Below are positions 11,701 through 22,719 of a DNA stretch of 64,000 nt, piece after piece. The DNA comes from Dentipellis sp. KUC8613. Lineage: Eukaryota; Basidiomycota; Agaricomycetes; Russulales; Hericiaceae. Positions within the stretch are counted from its first letter, which is position 1; the number at the start of each line of letters is the position of its first letter. A model generated the notes under the pieces. The model ran no database searches and was not told the origin of the DNA. It worked only from the letters and a program-made list of their open reading frames with translations. Made by a program: the position numbers and the translations under genes. The stretch is taken from NCBI GenBank assembly GCA_002286715.1, contig NSJX01000017.1, positions 454,909 to 518,908 of the forward strand. Direction: 5' to 3'.

Positions 11701-12581
11701 GGACGTGGACAGCATAGAGGGCGCAGAGGCGCTCAGGACGTTGCGGGGCGCGAAGTGGCCTCTGCTTGCGAATCTGGGCCAGGCGAGCGCGAATGCGTAC
11801 TGGATGGACCTCACGGTCAGTTTCTCTTCCCCCCACCGCTGACTAGCACACTAACGCGCACGACTGCCAGATGCAAGTGACATTCAACGGCCTCGAACGC
11901 ACGCTCCCGGAGCTCGTCGCGCTCACTGCGTCTGCAGGCTGGCGCATCGTGCGCGTCGCGCGCACCGAGGGCTCGCTCTTCGGGCACATCGTCGCCGTGC
12001 CCGCGCCGATGCCGCCCTCGCCCGCGCTTTCGCACCAGAGCCGGTTCACAGATGTGTCCGCTGCGTCGCCGCGCGCCAGGGCCCGCAACATCAACAGGGA
12101 CTGGGGCGTCGACGGGAACGGTAACGGGGACTGGGGCAAGAACGAGGATGGGGATAGGGATAGGGAACGCGTTGGCACGCTCGTGATTGGCGACGGGTGC
12201 GACGAGGACGATCTCCCGCCGATGATGGTCACGCGCCCGTCGACGCCTGCGCTGGACATGTTTGGGTTTGGCGGGCTGCCGCCGCGCGGGGTGGGCGTTG
12301 GGGACGATGATCTGCGCGGTGGAGGTGGCGGTGGGGGCGAGGGCGGCAAGGGGAAGAAGAGGGGCGAGGGGATGTGGGTGAGGTGGGTGAGGAGTCGGCG
12401 GAGGGGCGCGAAGGGCGCTGTGGAGGGAGAGCAGGCGAGGGAGGCGAAGGAGATGAGGGAGATGAGGGAGGAGGCGTGGTTGGCCCCGCCCGTGCCGGAG
12501 ATTCCGCCGCAGGCGCAGACGCCGGCGCAGGGACGGAGCTTGCTGAAGAAGGTGTCACAGTATTTTGCGGAGGGGAGCTAG
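8725..12581 (+). CDS. Giant O-methyltransferase with long disordered insert
   Basis: Seven exons (8725-9171, 9224-9362, 9413-9536, 9699-10942, 10999-11202, 11313-11815, 11871-12581) give 1123 aa, about two to three times the usual 350-450 aa. Residues 1-240 match the N-terminal dimerisation/winged-helix part of class I plant/fungal O-methyltransferases (YHLPSALRFLEAAHIPELL; ILRLLATHHLL). Residues 250-600 are a Pro/Ser/Arg-rich low-complexity insert. The SAM-binding motif I (ALVVDVGGGIGSTSMLL) is near residue 665 and the catalytic-type VILHDWPDAFARR near 745. A second Gly/Asn/Asp/Glu/Lys-rich insert sits near 790-860, and a disordered basic tail follows the end of the fold. The enzyme should transfer methyl from SAM to a hydroxyl of a small molecule, but the inserts suggest it may be a scaffold or have diverged. 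Confidence 0.9.
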
Positions 12582-13022
12582 CATCGGGAGAACGGAGAAC
12601 GGTGAATGAAGAAGGTATGAGAAGGTAAATGTATTTTGTAGTTGATTGGCCTGGATGTTGGACTTGGCTGTGTATGTGCGAGTAGATGGCGAGTAAGTTA
12701 TTGTAGGTACACTAGATGTTATGTTTTAGTAATTATGTGCGAGTTTTTTCGAACATTGTATCAGGGTTTTGTGATTGAGGTCCTGACACCGGCCTCCACA
12801 AGGAGGGGTCCTCCGCCTGCCCTTCCACCTCCTTGATATGCGCGACGAACGAGTCGATGTCGCCACATCCGGCAGAAACAGGCCCTGCGCACACGTCGTG
12901 CACGGCAGGCACATCCGCAAGGAGTTCTGCGCCGCTCGTCTGCATGATTCTCGTGCTAGTCTCTGCATTCTAAATATTGTAGCAGGTAGCTCATATCACA
13001 CATGACATGGTGTGCAAATAAG
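12582..13022 (-). pseudogene. Intergenic with possible gene fragment (12733-12945)
   Basis: Between the methyltransferase and SDR A, a 70-codon minus-strand frame at 12733-12945 begins MQTSGAELLADVPAVHDV and continues with a protein-like, acidic sequence ending near LWRPVSG. It has no visible partner exon. It could be the remnant of a gene or the C-terminal exon of an unrecognised one. I do not recognise the family and cannot exclude chance. Confidence 0.25.
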
Positions 13023-14177
13023 TCAGTTAAGCCGCCTCTCCTCCAGCACATCACAACACACATCCGTCCACGCTCGCAGGTTGTGCTCCCACATCGCAGA
13101 TTTCGCGCGTATCTGCTTTTGCGCCTCTGGTCCGAGGAACAGCAACGACGGCCATTCACGGCCCGCGGCCCGCCCTTCGCCTCGCACGACATCCACGAGA
13201 ATCTCCATTCCTTTCCGTGGATCGCCAACTTCGGGATTTTCTACGATGCGCACTTTCACCATTTCGGCTAGCTGGGTGCGGAGGGGGTTGTAGTCTGCGA
13301 TGGGTTGGCCAAGAGGCGTTGGCGGTGTGAAACCTGATGTGCGGAAAGCGGCGGGGGCGACGGGGAGGACGCGGATATTGAGGTGTCGGACTTCGCCAGC
13401 GAGTGTGTCAGCGTACGCTGGAAGGATATGCCGGGCGATAATTTGAGAAGCAAGGTCACGATAGGTGAGGGAAAGCAACGTACAGTGGATGGCGGCTTTC
13501 GAAGCCGAATATTGCGCTATTCGCATGCTCTGTGAGTCGGCCGCGGTATGCTACGATGAATCATAATGCCGAACTCACCGACACCCTAGTACACACATTT
13601 CCGTAACGCGTCAACTATGCTCCGTGTCAATAATTTGGAGACGACGTACGGGGATATTGGCCCAAGCTGAACGGCTCCCGATAATGACCACGGTTCCGTC
13701 TCGCCTCTCTCGCATGTGTGGCAAGACAGCGTTCGTAACATTGATGACTCCAAAGACGTTGGTCTTGAACTGCTCCAGGAATGCTTCTGCGCCTTCTTCT
13801 TCCGTCACACCACCTACCACGACGCCTGCGTTATTGACCAGCACGTCAACGCGTCCCCACTGCCCGATAGCCGTTTTCATGCTAGCTCGAATATTTTCTG
13901 CGGTATCTGTGACGTCGAGATCTAGTGTGCGGATGCGATTCTCGTCTCGGTCTCTAGGAGGCAACGCATCGACGACGGCGCGAAGCTTCTCGCGGGATGC
14001 TGGGCGTGCGGTAGCGATAACCTTGTCTCCACGGGCCAACACTGCCTCGACTAGGCTCGCGCCTAGGCCTGAGGTCGCACCTTCGCGGGGGATCAGCACT
14101 GCAGTGCCAATTATTTGGTGAAGTTGCATACCTGTGATCAGCCATACCTTCTCGCCAGTGGCTTTGGGACGGGTCAT
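13023..14177 (-). CDS. Short-chain dehydrogenase/reductase A
   Basis: Five exons (14132-14177, 13650-14080, 13579-13585, 13484-13516, 13023-13417) give 303 aa. Classical SDR motifs are present: the cofactor loop TGATSGLG near residue 17, the structural VLVNNAG, a Ser-containing strand (IIGSRSAW) and the catalytic YSASK. The N-terminal Rossmann fold binds NAD(P)H; the substrate is unknown but probably a small ketone or alcohol. The third exon is only 7 nt (GGTGTCG), lies between the exons carrying the catalytic Ser and Tyr, and is required to keep frame. The start is MTRPKATGEK, because the frame upstream of it lacks a family-like sequence. It is closest to SDR C in this window, sharing the C-terminal block ending in GREWPSLLFLG and identical intron positions. 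Confidence 0.93.
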
Positions 14178-15038
14178 AATTGATACTTTCAAATACTCGA
14201 ATGCTGTAGAGCTGGCTGAGGGAGATTGGAGAGGACTTGCGTCTGATGAGAGCGGGGGAAACGTACTCGTCACGAAAAGGCTGATTGAAGTCATTTTAAG
14301 CGCAAATGACATCAGCCCAGCCCCGCCTCAAGCGTACACACCGTGAAACATCAAGTGCATGGACCACCACTGGCGATGGGAGGTACGGTAGTTCCGGCTC
14401 GCAGGTGATCGCCAACCGGGTCGGAACTTGGGCTGCAGGCAGGTTCGGATTGGCTACGCGAAGCCATTTCTGATGTAGGGCGGCTTGAAATAAATTCTTA
14501 TGACAGTCAGTGCATTACGGTCAGAGGCTCTGGATACTATGAAGATCGCCAGGTCGAATTCTAAAGGAGAAATGAACCTACTTCGGCCGAGAACGCAGGA
14601 ATCATTAATGATCTGAACAGGGCCCGCTGAAGCTCGTCCACTAGCGGGTCACTCATTCGGACAGGCAGTCCATTCAGGACCTAAAGTCTGTCGTATACTT
14701 TAGCGCTTCATAACTAACCTTCGTAGTCATGACGTTCAACGAACGAGCCAGACACATCTACCTTCAAAAGTCACGCTCGCAATCTGTGAGGTTGAAGTCG
14801 TCGCCAAGGAGAGTCTTGGAGACGCCGGCGGGTCGGTAATTTAATTTTCAGGCGCCGGCGGCATTTCATCTCATCACCGATGTTCTCACGGTCATATGCT
14901 CTTCATGGTTCGCAGAAACTCAGGCATAGCGCCGAGGAACCTTCAAAACTTACAATCCCTTTCTTTACTCGTGTCATTGTATACAGATTGTTCTACCACT
15001 GTATGATCCTTATCCTTAGGCAGAACAGGCAGAACTTA
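14178..15038. other. Upstream region of SDR A / 3' flank of carboxypeptidase 1
   Basis: About 860 bp with no supported coding region. The right part is downstream of carboxypeptidase 1 and the left part upstream of SDR A, both read on the minus strand. No clear promoter element was found. Confidence 0.4.
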
Positions 15039-17343
15039 TTACAGGGCTGTCTGACCCAGGACAGCTTGGAACACATGCAGGGCCGTCTCTGGCTGATCCC
15101 CTGGGATCATATCTGCCGATGGCGGTGAGTAAATGTCTGTTCTATTGATTCATGACGATACTCACGACCCGCGCCGTCCACCTCGATGTATGTCAGGTTT
15201 CTATGTCATGATAATAAGACTCGCGACCCTTGCAGGTTGTCCTCAGACGCACCTTTCGGAGCGGTACACGCCCCTTTGCGACCCACCGACGATGAGGGGT
15301 GTAGTGGGAGGTGCTGAGAAGCCCTGTGCTCCGTTCCACGTCAAGTTCTGGACTGTAAGGCGATCACCCAAGTTGAACAGCAGCGCATCCAGAAGTCCGT
15401 GCCACAACGTGATGCCGCGTGGCAGTTTCGCCAGCAAGTCTGGCATCAGTCCCTCGGAGTAAGGGGAAAGGTCCTGTCGTTTGAGGTCAGTATAGGTCAG
15501 TATATGAGCGAAACCTGGCGTACGCCGTCAGGGAAGACCTTGAAGGAATAGTCAGCCGTGTTTCTTGCCGTGAAACGACCTCCGAAGACTCACGTCAGAA
15601 CACTCGCTGAATACGCCGGAATTTGGGATGTGCAACGCTTTCTGCAGGGCGGTAAGCTATAGCCCGCGATGAGCAGCCATCGCGTCAGATATTTTGGTCC
15701 GTCGAGATCACATCACGACGAGGCTCACGGAGAGATAAGTACTCGACCCATCGCTGGGTGCCGGACACTCGTCAGTATACCGATCTGTGCGCATTGCCCC
15801 TCAATTCATGAAACATTGCCGACGATAATATGATTTGCTTACAGACGTTGAAACAGGGATTTGACCCATAAGCTAGGGACTTATTTAGTACCGCCTGCAA
15901 ATGGCAGCTCGGGGCTTAGGCATCACTCACCGTCCTGCGCAAAGTCGCCCCACATTTCACAATCGCCAGGTATCGCTTCTGAGTTGCCCGGAAGGAGGAT
16001 CTTCCCTTTTGGGGGGTATGTCACTTGTGCGAGCATATCATCGTATCTAGGACTCATTCGCCTACTTGTCTGTATCAAGGCTAATTGAAACGTACCCGCA
16101 GGATGCAGAGAGTCTCGCAAGGTTCGCGACCTCTGAATCAGACAAGCCGATGGCCTGTTGGTTTGTCTTCGCAAACTGTGCGACTGGTGCTTCCTGATCT
16201 ACAACACTGTAAAATGCCGGCATCGTGAATATGCTCGCTGTCTGAAGGGGAGAATACGGGCGCACAAGCTGCTGTACACGCCGTCATTAATCAGAAGGCC
16301 TTGCAGGGAAAGCGGAAGCGCAGCTTGTTCTGCTGCACTCGCTTGTAGGATGCGCGTCGCGATATACGGTATGTACATCCCTACCACGTCGACTTGAACG
16401 ACCAAAGTGTTTAATGTGAACAGGCAGATACGCACCAGCATAACTCTCGCCAGTGATATACAACTTTTTCTTGGCCAATTCCGGGAAGACCGAATAGAAT
16501 TGGGTCCTGGATATGAGTACGCACTTTGAACTCATAACGAACAGGAGAAAGGAAATCGACTGACAGGAAGCCGTAGAACTCGTCAGCGAGATCGTTCTCG
16601 TCCTGGATATCTTGCGTGCCGACGGAGAAACCTGTGCCTACAGGCTATCCAAAGATTTTCTCATCAGTGTGGCTGCTCGTGTACAAAGCTTCACTATGAG
16701 CCCCCACTAACCTGGTCGATCCAGATCTTCGCAACAAACATATTGACGTTAACCCAACATCTGTCAGGTAAAGTTCGGGTAGACGTACCACATCCGAGGC
16801 CTCCGTCCACGCATACTGGTTTGCCGTTGGCGCTTGAGCACCCGGCTTGAACGAGATCGGGCCGTTCTCCTGGAGGAACCCAGCTAGAGAGCTACACCCA
16901 GGTCCTCCATTCAGCCATATGGTAAACGAATCGCTCTCGGTTGACTGCGCCGAAGGCCAGTACCAAAAGAACAGTTGCTGCAACAGACCAGTCCTGGTAA
17001 GTGTGCATAATACCTACCATGATATATGTCAAACACTCACACGATCGTCACCCGTCTTGTTCGACACTGGCAGTCGGCCGGCCCACGAGTCTTGGAGTGG
17101 GAAGTCGATATACGGGAGCGCAGATGAGTTCACGTGGAACGAGGCCGCCTTCGGGTTGCTGAACTGGGGCCTGTAGAAGTCCTCTGCGCGCCTCGTCACG
17201 GTCGGGCCAGCGGCCGTGGAGACGTTGAACTTCGGAGGTAGCAGGCGCAGGCGCCCGTTGCGCAGACGGTTGACGGGACCCATGTCGAAGCCCGCGAGCG
17301 CGGTGCTCGCGAGCAAAAGGGAAAAGGAAAGCTGGATGTGCAT
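15039..17343 (-). CDS. Secreted serine carboxypeptidase 1 (S10 family)
   Basis: About 15 exons encode roughly 510 aa. The start MHIQLSFSLLLASTALAG is a signal peptide; a basic pair (TRRAEDF) near residue 50 may be a propeptide processing site. S10 hallmarks are present in order: WLNGGPGCSSLAGF (oxyanion region), GESYAG (nucleophile Ser), HGLLDALL (acid residue), and GHMIPGDQPETAL (catalytic His near the C-terminus). The enzyme should remove C-terminal amino acids from peptides, extracellularly or in the vacuole; the signal peptide with no visible retention signal favours secretion. All junctions can be joined in frame, though several donors are weak. One exon (16712-16726) is only 15 nt and encodes IWIDQ. 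The gene is followed by a close paralog in the same orientation, a tandem duplication. Confidence 0.9.
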
Positions 17344-18024
17344 GGTTGCTGAAGGACGACGACGACGGATTCCTTGGCCCACCTGCGTTTCTGGCGGTAC
17401 TTATATGCGACCAGAATCGGTGAGCACGTTGCCATGACCTGCTGAGGACGTGCTGGGCAGTGAAGAGCATGGCACAATGCTTCGTATGCATATGCTGCCT
17501 CCATACGGTCACAGCCGGCGGACGTGCGCCGAGGGATCTCATCAAGGTGCGTGACTGCGGCCGTTGTGGTGATGGGAAGGGCGTGGATATCGCTTCTATA
17601 CAACCGTGGCTTTGACGATCCAGCGTGGACTTGAACTTGGATGCTGATGGCTACCACACCTGGTGATGGCACCCATCGAATAGTGGAAGTATCATGCATA
17701 TGCTACTCATGCGTGTATCACCTGTTGTCGTCATACCTGCAGGCTCTGCAGTACTTCGCATGTTCCCAGTAAAAGCATCGGCAGGGCAAGCTGTCCGAGC
17801 GCCTGCGTCTGGTAGACATCTTGCATCGCATGGCAGAATTTACAATTTCGCGTCATGTCATAGGCATAAAATCCCCACAAGGAACATGCCAAGCTGAGGG
17901 CGAACACTGAAGACGGTAAGCCATGCATACGAGCGGTGACCTGTACAGTCGGAATCCTTTGAAAGGTAGGCACAGTTTTATTTTACCAAATTCAAAATAC
18001 ACTACATTGTCTCTTTGCTTCGCA
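17344..18024 (-). promoter_or_regulatory. Promoter of carboxypeptidase 1 with TATA box
   Basis: On the minus strand CATATAAG lies at 17400-17407, about 57 bp upstream of the ATG at 17343. The same octamer, followed upstream by GCG, occurs at a similar position ahead of carboxypeptidase 2. The remainder is the 3' flank of carboxypeptidase 2 and shows no gene. Confidence 0.5.
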
Positions 18025-20264
18025 TCAGAGGGTGGTTTGACCCAAAACAGCCTCGAAGACGTGCAGCGCAGTCTCAGACTGGTCCTCCGGGATCATGTCT
18101 GTCACGAAACATCAGTAAGCTTCAAGATGCAAGAAATTACACAGGTACTTACGACCGGCGCCGTCGACCTCGATATATGTGAGGCTCCTAGACAACTAAT
18201 CAGCATGCCGAATGACAGGCGTGCAGGCGGCATAACACACCTCTCGCTGCGGTAGACGCCCTTCTGCGATCCGCTGACAACCAAAGGCGTGGTCGGAGGG
18301 CCGCCGAAGCCCTGCGAGCCACCCCATGTCAGGTTCTGGATCGTGATGCGGTCGCCGCCTGCGAGCAGGAGCGCGTCGTTCAGGCCGTGCCAGAGCGTGA
18401 TACCGCGCGGGAGCTTGGAGAGGAGGTCGGGGAAGAGTACTTCCGAGTACGGCGAGTTGTCCTGCGGGTTGTGTAAGTCAATATGATTCTTGGCCGTCAC
18501 TGTGATGATGAAAGGAGGCTTACGTTATTGGGGAAGACCTGTAGATATGGGTAAGTGAATGAAATTGAAGGATCGGGAATGAAGGACGTACATTAATGCC
18601 GCTGCACTCGGAGAAGGTGCCAGCGTTGGGGACGTGGAGGGCCGTTTGGACGTCGGAGCGCTAGAGGCAGAAGTAGGTCGGTTTGTTGGAGATCTTCAAT
18701 CGTACACGTGATCCAGTACTCACAGAGAAATAAGGCTCCAGGGGATCCGAAGGAGTCGGGCATTGGTCCGTATCACGATCTGTACAGAGCCGTCAGCTCA
18801 TGTGCGCACATCGACGTAGCTCGGGCAACTCACAAACGTTGAAGCATGAGTTGATGCCCAGAGCTGCATACGAGGTCGACTGAGTAACGATTCTCGCAGA
18901 GGACCGAGAGATGCGAACTACGCACCGGTCCCATAGAAATCATCCCAAACATCGCAGCGTTCGGGAATGTTCTCTGTGTTACCCGGCAACAGGATCTTGC
19001 CCTTCGGCGGGTACACGGAAGCCGCCTGAATCACCTTGTCGAACCTTCACAACCGAGCACAGCATATCAATTTGCCTACACTTTATGTGACCCTGGATTT
19101 TGGACAGATACGCACCCGCATGAGGATGACAAGTTAGCCCATTTGGCAACCTGTGAGTTTGAGAGCCCGAGGATCTTCTGGTTCGTCTTCGCAAATGCAG
19201 CAAGAGGAATCTCTTGGCTCGTGACACTGCGGGAATCGCGATCAGCCTCTGGGGATGTTCAGATGACGAGAAACGGACTTACAAGCTACTGTAGACACCG
19301 TCGTTGATGAGGAGACCCTGCAAGGAGAGGGGGAGGGCAGCCTGCTCCGCAGCGCTGGCGTGCACAATGCGCGAGGCGATGTACGGAACGTACATTCCTG
19401 AACGAAATGTTGTTAGAAAATGATTTGGGAATCAACACGGCGAACGAACCTGCGTAACTCTCGCCTGTAATGAACAGCTTCTTCGAAGCAAGTTCGGGGA
19501 AGACAGTGAAGAACTGCTGCCTGCAAGCAGATTCACTTGACAAGAAAGGCGGAAGTCCACACAAGTCAACTTACAGGAAGCCATAAAATTCGTCTCCAAG
19601 GTCTGTCTCGTCATTTATGTCAGGCTTGCCAGTAGTGAAACCCGTTCCAACCGGCTGTTCGATGCAGCCCATTAGCAAACCGGTTCATGCCATTTTCAAG
19701 ATAATGCGACGTACTTGATCAATCCAAACCACGTCGGATGCCTCAGTCCAGGCAAACTGGTTGGCTAACGGCTTTGATGAGCCAGGCTGGAAGGAGATGG
19801 GTCCGTTCTCCTGGAGGAAACCAGTGAGAGAACTGCATCCGGGGCCTCCATTCAGCCAGATAGTGAGGCTGTCACTCTCGATCGACTGCGAGGAAGGCCA
19901 GTACCAGAAGAAGAGTTGCTGCATCCCACCTAAAGTTAGCTCGTTTCCGGAACATCACGCGATGGAAATGACGTACGCGAGACTCGTTCGTCTTGTTCGT
20001 GATGGGTAACCGACCTGCCCAAGAGTCCTGCAGGGCGAAGTCGACGAGGGGAAGCGAAGACGAGTTCACTTGGAAAGTGGCCGCCTTGGGGTTGCTGAAC
20101 TTCGGCGTGAAGAAGTCCTCCGCACGCTTCTGCACTGCCGGTGCTGGTGCGGACGAGGACGGGATGACATGCAGCCGTCCATTTCGCAAGCGCTGTGCGG
20201 GGTTGAGAGCCCCAAGCGCGGTGCCAGAGAGTAGGAGAAGTGAAAGGGAGAGCTGCACGCGCAT
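18025..20264 (-). CDS. Secreted serine carboxypeptidase 2 (S10 family)
   Basis: This is a tandem paralog of the neighbouring carboxypeptidase, with about 14 exons and a similar length of roughly 510-520 aa. It starts MRVQLSLSLLLLSGTALGA, a signal peptide, and carries KRAEDFF as a possible propeptide site. Catalytic blocks are WLNGGPGCSSLTGF, GESYAG, HGLNDALLLAGGD and HMIPEDQSETAL. In this copy the GAT GTG GTT TGG ATT GAT CAA segment is uninterrupted, whereas carboxypeptidase 1 has an intron at that point. Extracellular peptide degradation is the expected role. The first donor used (GTCATT after GTAC, near 19977) is weak, so the junction between exons 1 and 2 is the least certain part of the model. 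Confidence 0.9.
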
Positions 20265-22719
20265 TGTGGTCCAGCTGCGAGTGCGCCGGGTTCGCTGCTT
20301 GACGACGTGCTTATATGCGCGTTAGGCTCTCCATGTATCCATGTGATGAGATCGAATGGACGCGCGAGAAGTACGAAGAAGCTCGGTCACATACGCCGCG
20401 AAGCGCGTGGCCTCAGTACATGTTGAGCCGCGACGCGTGTTCTTGTCTGTTCTTGTGCATCTTCACGCGTGCTTGGTGGCCCTTTACAGTAATGTCCCCG
20501 GCGACTTGAGGCGACCCACGCTGTGCGCAGCTGCTGTCAGTTGTCCGTGTGGGGTATGTTCGGCATTCATATGGATGAGAACTGCGTGAGGTCTATGGCG
20601 TGTCTAGATCAGATTTGACGACAAGTTGATCGAAGCCAACGCAACACGTGCCGTACAGAAGCTGTGCTCCGACGCGCATCCACAGTCGTCAGCATAAAAG
20701 ACGTGTAGTGCTGTATGGCGTTCTCGGTCATGCCTGTCACGGTGAGTAAAACAAGTGAACCCTGATGGGCCGTCGCAAGGACGGAAGAGGTCAAAAGCAT
20801 GGCACATAAACCGCGCCTGAGACCAGCGGCAGGCTCCATGTGCAAGTTCTCAATTGGTAAGGCGGGTTATACAAGGCTGCACATGGTTCTGAAGTTATTC
20901 TGTGTGTCATGGCCGGCGATTTGTGAAATGCCTTTTGCTATGTCGATTCAATTAAACGGCGAGACTCGCGCATGGTCGTCAGGCAGGCGTTGGTTTGGGG
21001 AAGGGTCGGGCATCATGCAGGTATCAATGAAGTGGCCATGGAGGGTTCAATCAGACGCAAAGAGCGTGTTATAAATGGCCACATACCGGCCGTCCCGAGC
21101 TGCACATCCGGAGAATTCGGTTCTGTGGGAATTTCTGATTGGGACCGTCTGCGATGCCGAAGGGGTGGACGTCCGATGACCGACTTACGACAACTGGGTC
21201 GACGCATGAGAGTCCAGACTGCAAGCTGCAGCAGCGGTCGCTGCGTCTGTCTCTGGTGCGAGCACAAGCAGGCGACGGTCCGATCGACAAAAATGGAAAA
21301 GCATACTGACCTCAGTGTACCGTAGCTCGATATCTCGCAGCATATATGCTGGCTTCATAGACGAGCGACAACCCCAACCACCAACAGAAAATCGGTGGAG
21401 GAGTCAAACGATGCGTAACAGATGGTGGGTGATACGAAAACCCGTGCGAAGGCATGAGGGGCCTGGAATATGGCGTCATGTAGAGCATTCTTTTTATATT
21501 CTCGACACCGGCACGTTTCTGTGACGCCGTAAGACACAGCGATACTGCGTACCAATATGTCAATACCCGCTACAAATTCGTCCAATGAGATGAGCAGGTG
21601 AGTACTCACGAACTGATCACAAAATAATGCGGGTAGGTAACTGGAAATAATCCGCGACCTTCGGTTGAAGGGCAGAAGCGCAGATTTGTTGGAAAAGACC
21701 TAGTAGCGAGACGTACTAGAACTGCTCCATCACTTACCTGTCAGCGATACCGTAGCCCCAAATCGGCTCAGATCGAGTCTATTTTCTTAGAGGCGAGATG
21801 CAGCTGTGTTGGTGTAATGAAGAAGACCATGTATCCAGAGGCGAAGTACAAGTGGACGAGTCAGTGTACAAGCGTCCTAGTAGTATGATAGTAGAGTACC
21901 ACGCAGGGCGTTACCGACGTTCACAATGAAATTCACATGGACCAACAACCTACAACATGTCAAAACAACGCGTAGGTCACGCGGCACGCGTCTATCGAGT
22001 CTTTCGACGCGTTCACTTTGTCTAAGACCTCCTCCTCACACCCGTCTCCTTCTTTAAAATGCTACCCGACCACGAGTCGCACCCCCCAGGAAGAACATCG
22101 GAAATATGCTTGGGTGTCATCTAATCATCCCAGGATTGCCAACTGCATCAACGCCATCACGGCCGATAGAATCCTATGGTAAGCTTATCTCCAAACGCAC
22201 CCGTTCGCGCGATAAGCAACACCTTTCCTTGGAGCGCTCTTTGGGCACCCTCAAACTAGAAGCGACAGCTATGTTTGAATTGAAGATGCTGATAAGAATG
22301 TCATAGTCAGATGACTCGGTGGTTTCCTGGTTTGCTGTCCAACTAGACAGGAAGGTACCGTGCTTGTCCGTCCTTCTGACAAGGACTGCTGTATCGTATC
22401 TCAGACGTTGTTTCAGGTCGAAATCTTATATGAAGACGACTAACGCTGTATGGACACAAAAGCCTCGATATCGAACAGCAGCGTCAGATACAGCGTGGAG
22501 GAGGAAGCCCGTTTCCCGCTTCGAGCCACTTTACGTGAATTGCGCTGGAGATAAGGAGTCCAGTGCCTGTTCGCGATGTGGAGAAGTCTGATATTTAAAG
22601 CCATATCGGTTCTGGGATTTGGCGCCTTGTCCTTCTCTGCTCTCGACTTCTGACGAGAAAGGAGACGACTCTCGGAGCGCTCTATTCTTGCCTTGACGAC
22701 GACTGCAAAGCTGCACACG
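20265..22719. other. Divergent intergenic region between carboxypeptidase 2 and urea permease
   Basis: About 2.45 kb. The left end is the carboxypeptidase 2 promoter, with CATATAAG on the minus strand at 20310-20317, about 46 bp before its ATG. The right end is the permease promoter with GATA boxes. In between (20600-22000) only short frames occur; a minus-strand 78-codon frame ending at 20609 begins with a signal-like hydrophobic stretch but has no supported continuation. I see no gene. Confidence 0.4.
22184..22555. promoter_or_regulatory. Four GATAAG boxes upstream of the urea permease
   Basis: Exact GATAAG hexamers occur at 22184-22189 (minus strand), 22211-22216, 22291-22296 and 22550-22555 (plus strand), that is from about 536 to 165 bp before the permease ATG. 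Fungal GATA factors such as AreA/Nit2 bind HGATAR and activate nitrogen-source genes, including urea permeases, when preferred nitrogen is scarce. Regulation here is inferred from the motif cluster and gene identity. Confidence 0.55.

Noticed and set aside
16645..17043. Suspected frameshift in carboxypeptidase 1 after the first exon
   Set aside because: Using the acceptor in TTGCAG just before CAA CTG TTC restores frame from a normal GTGAGT donor, so the gene reads intact.
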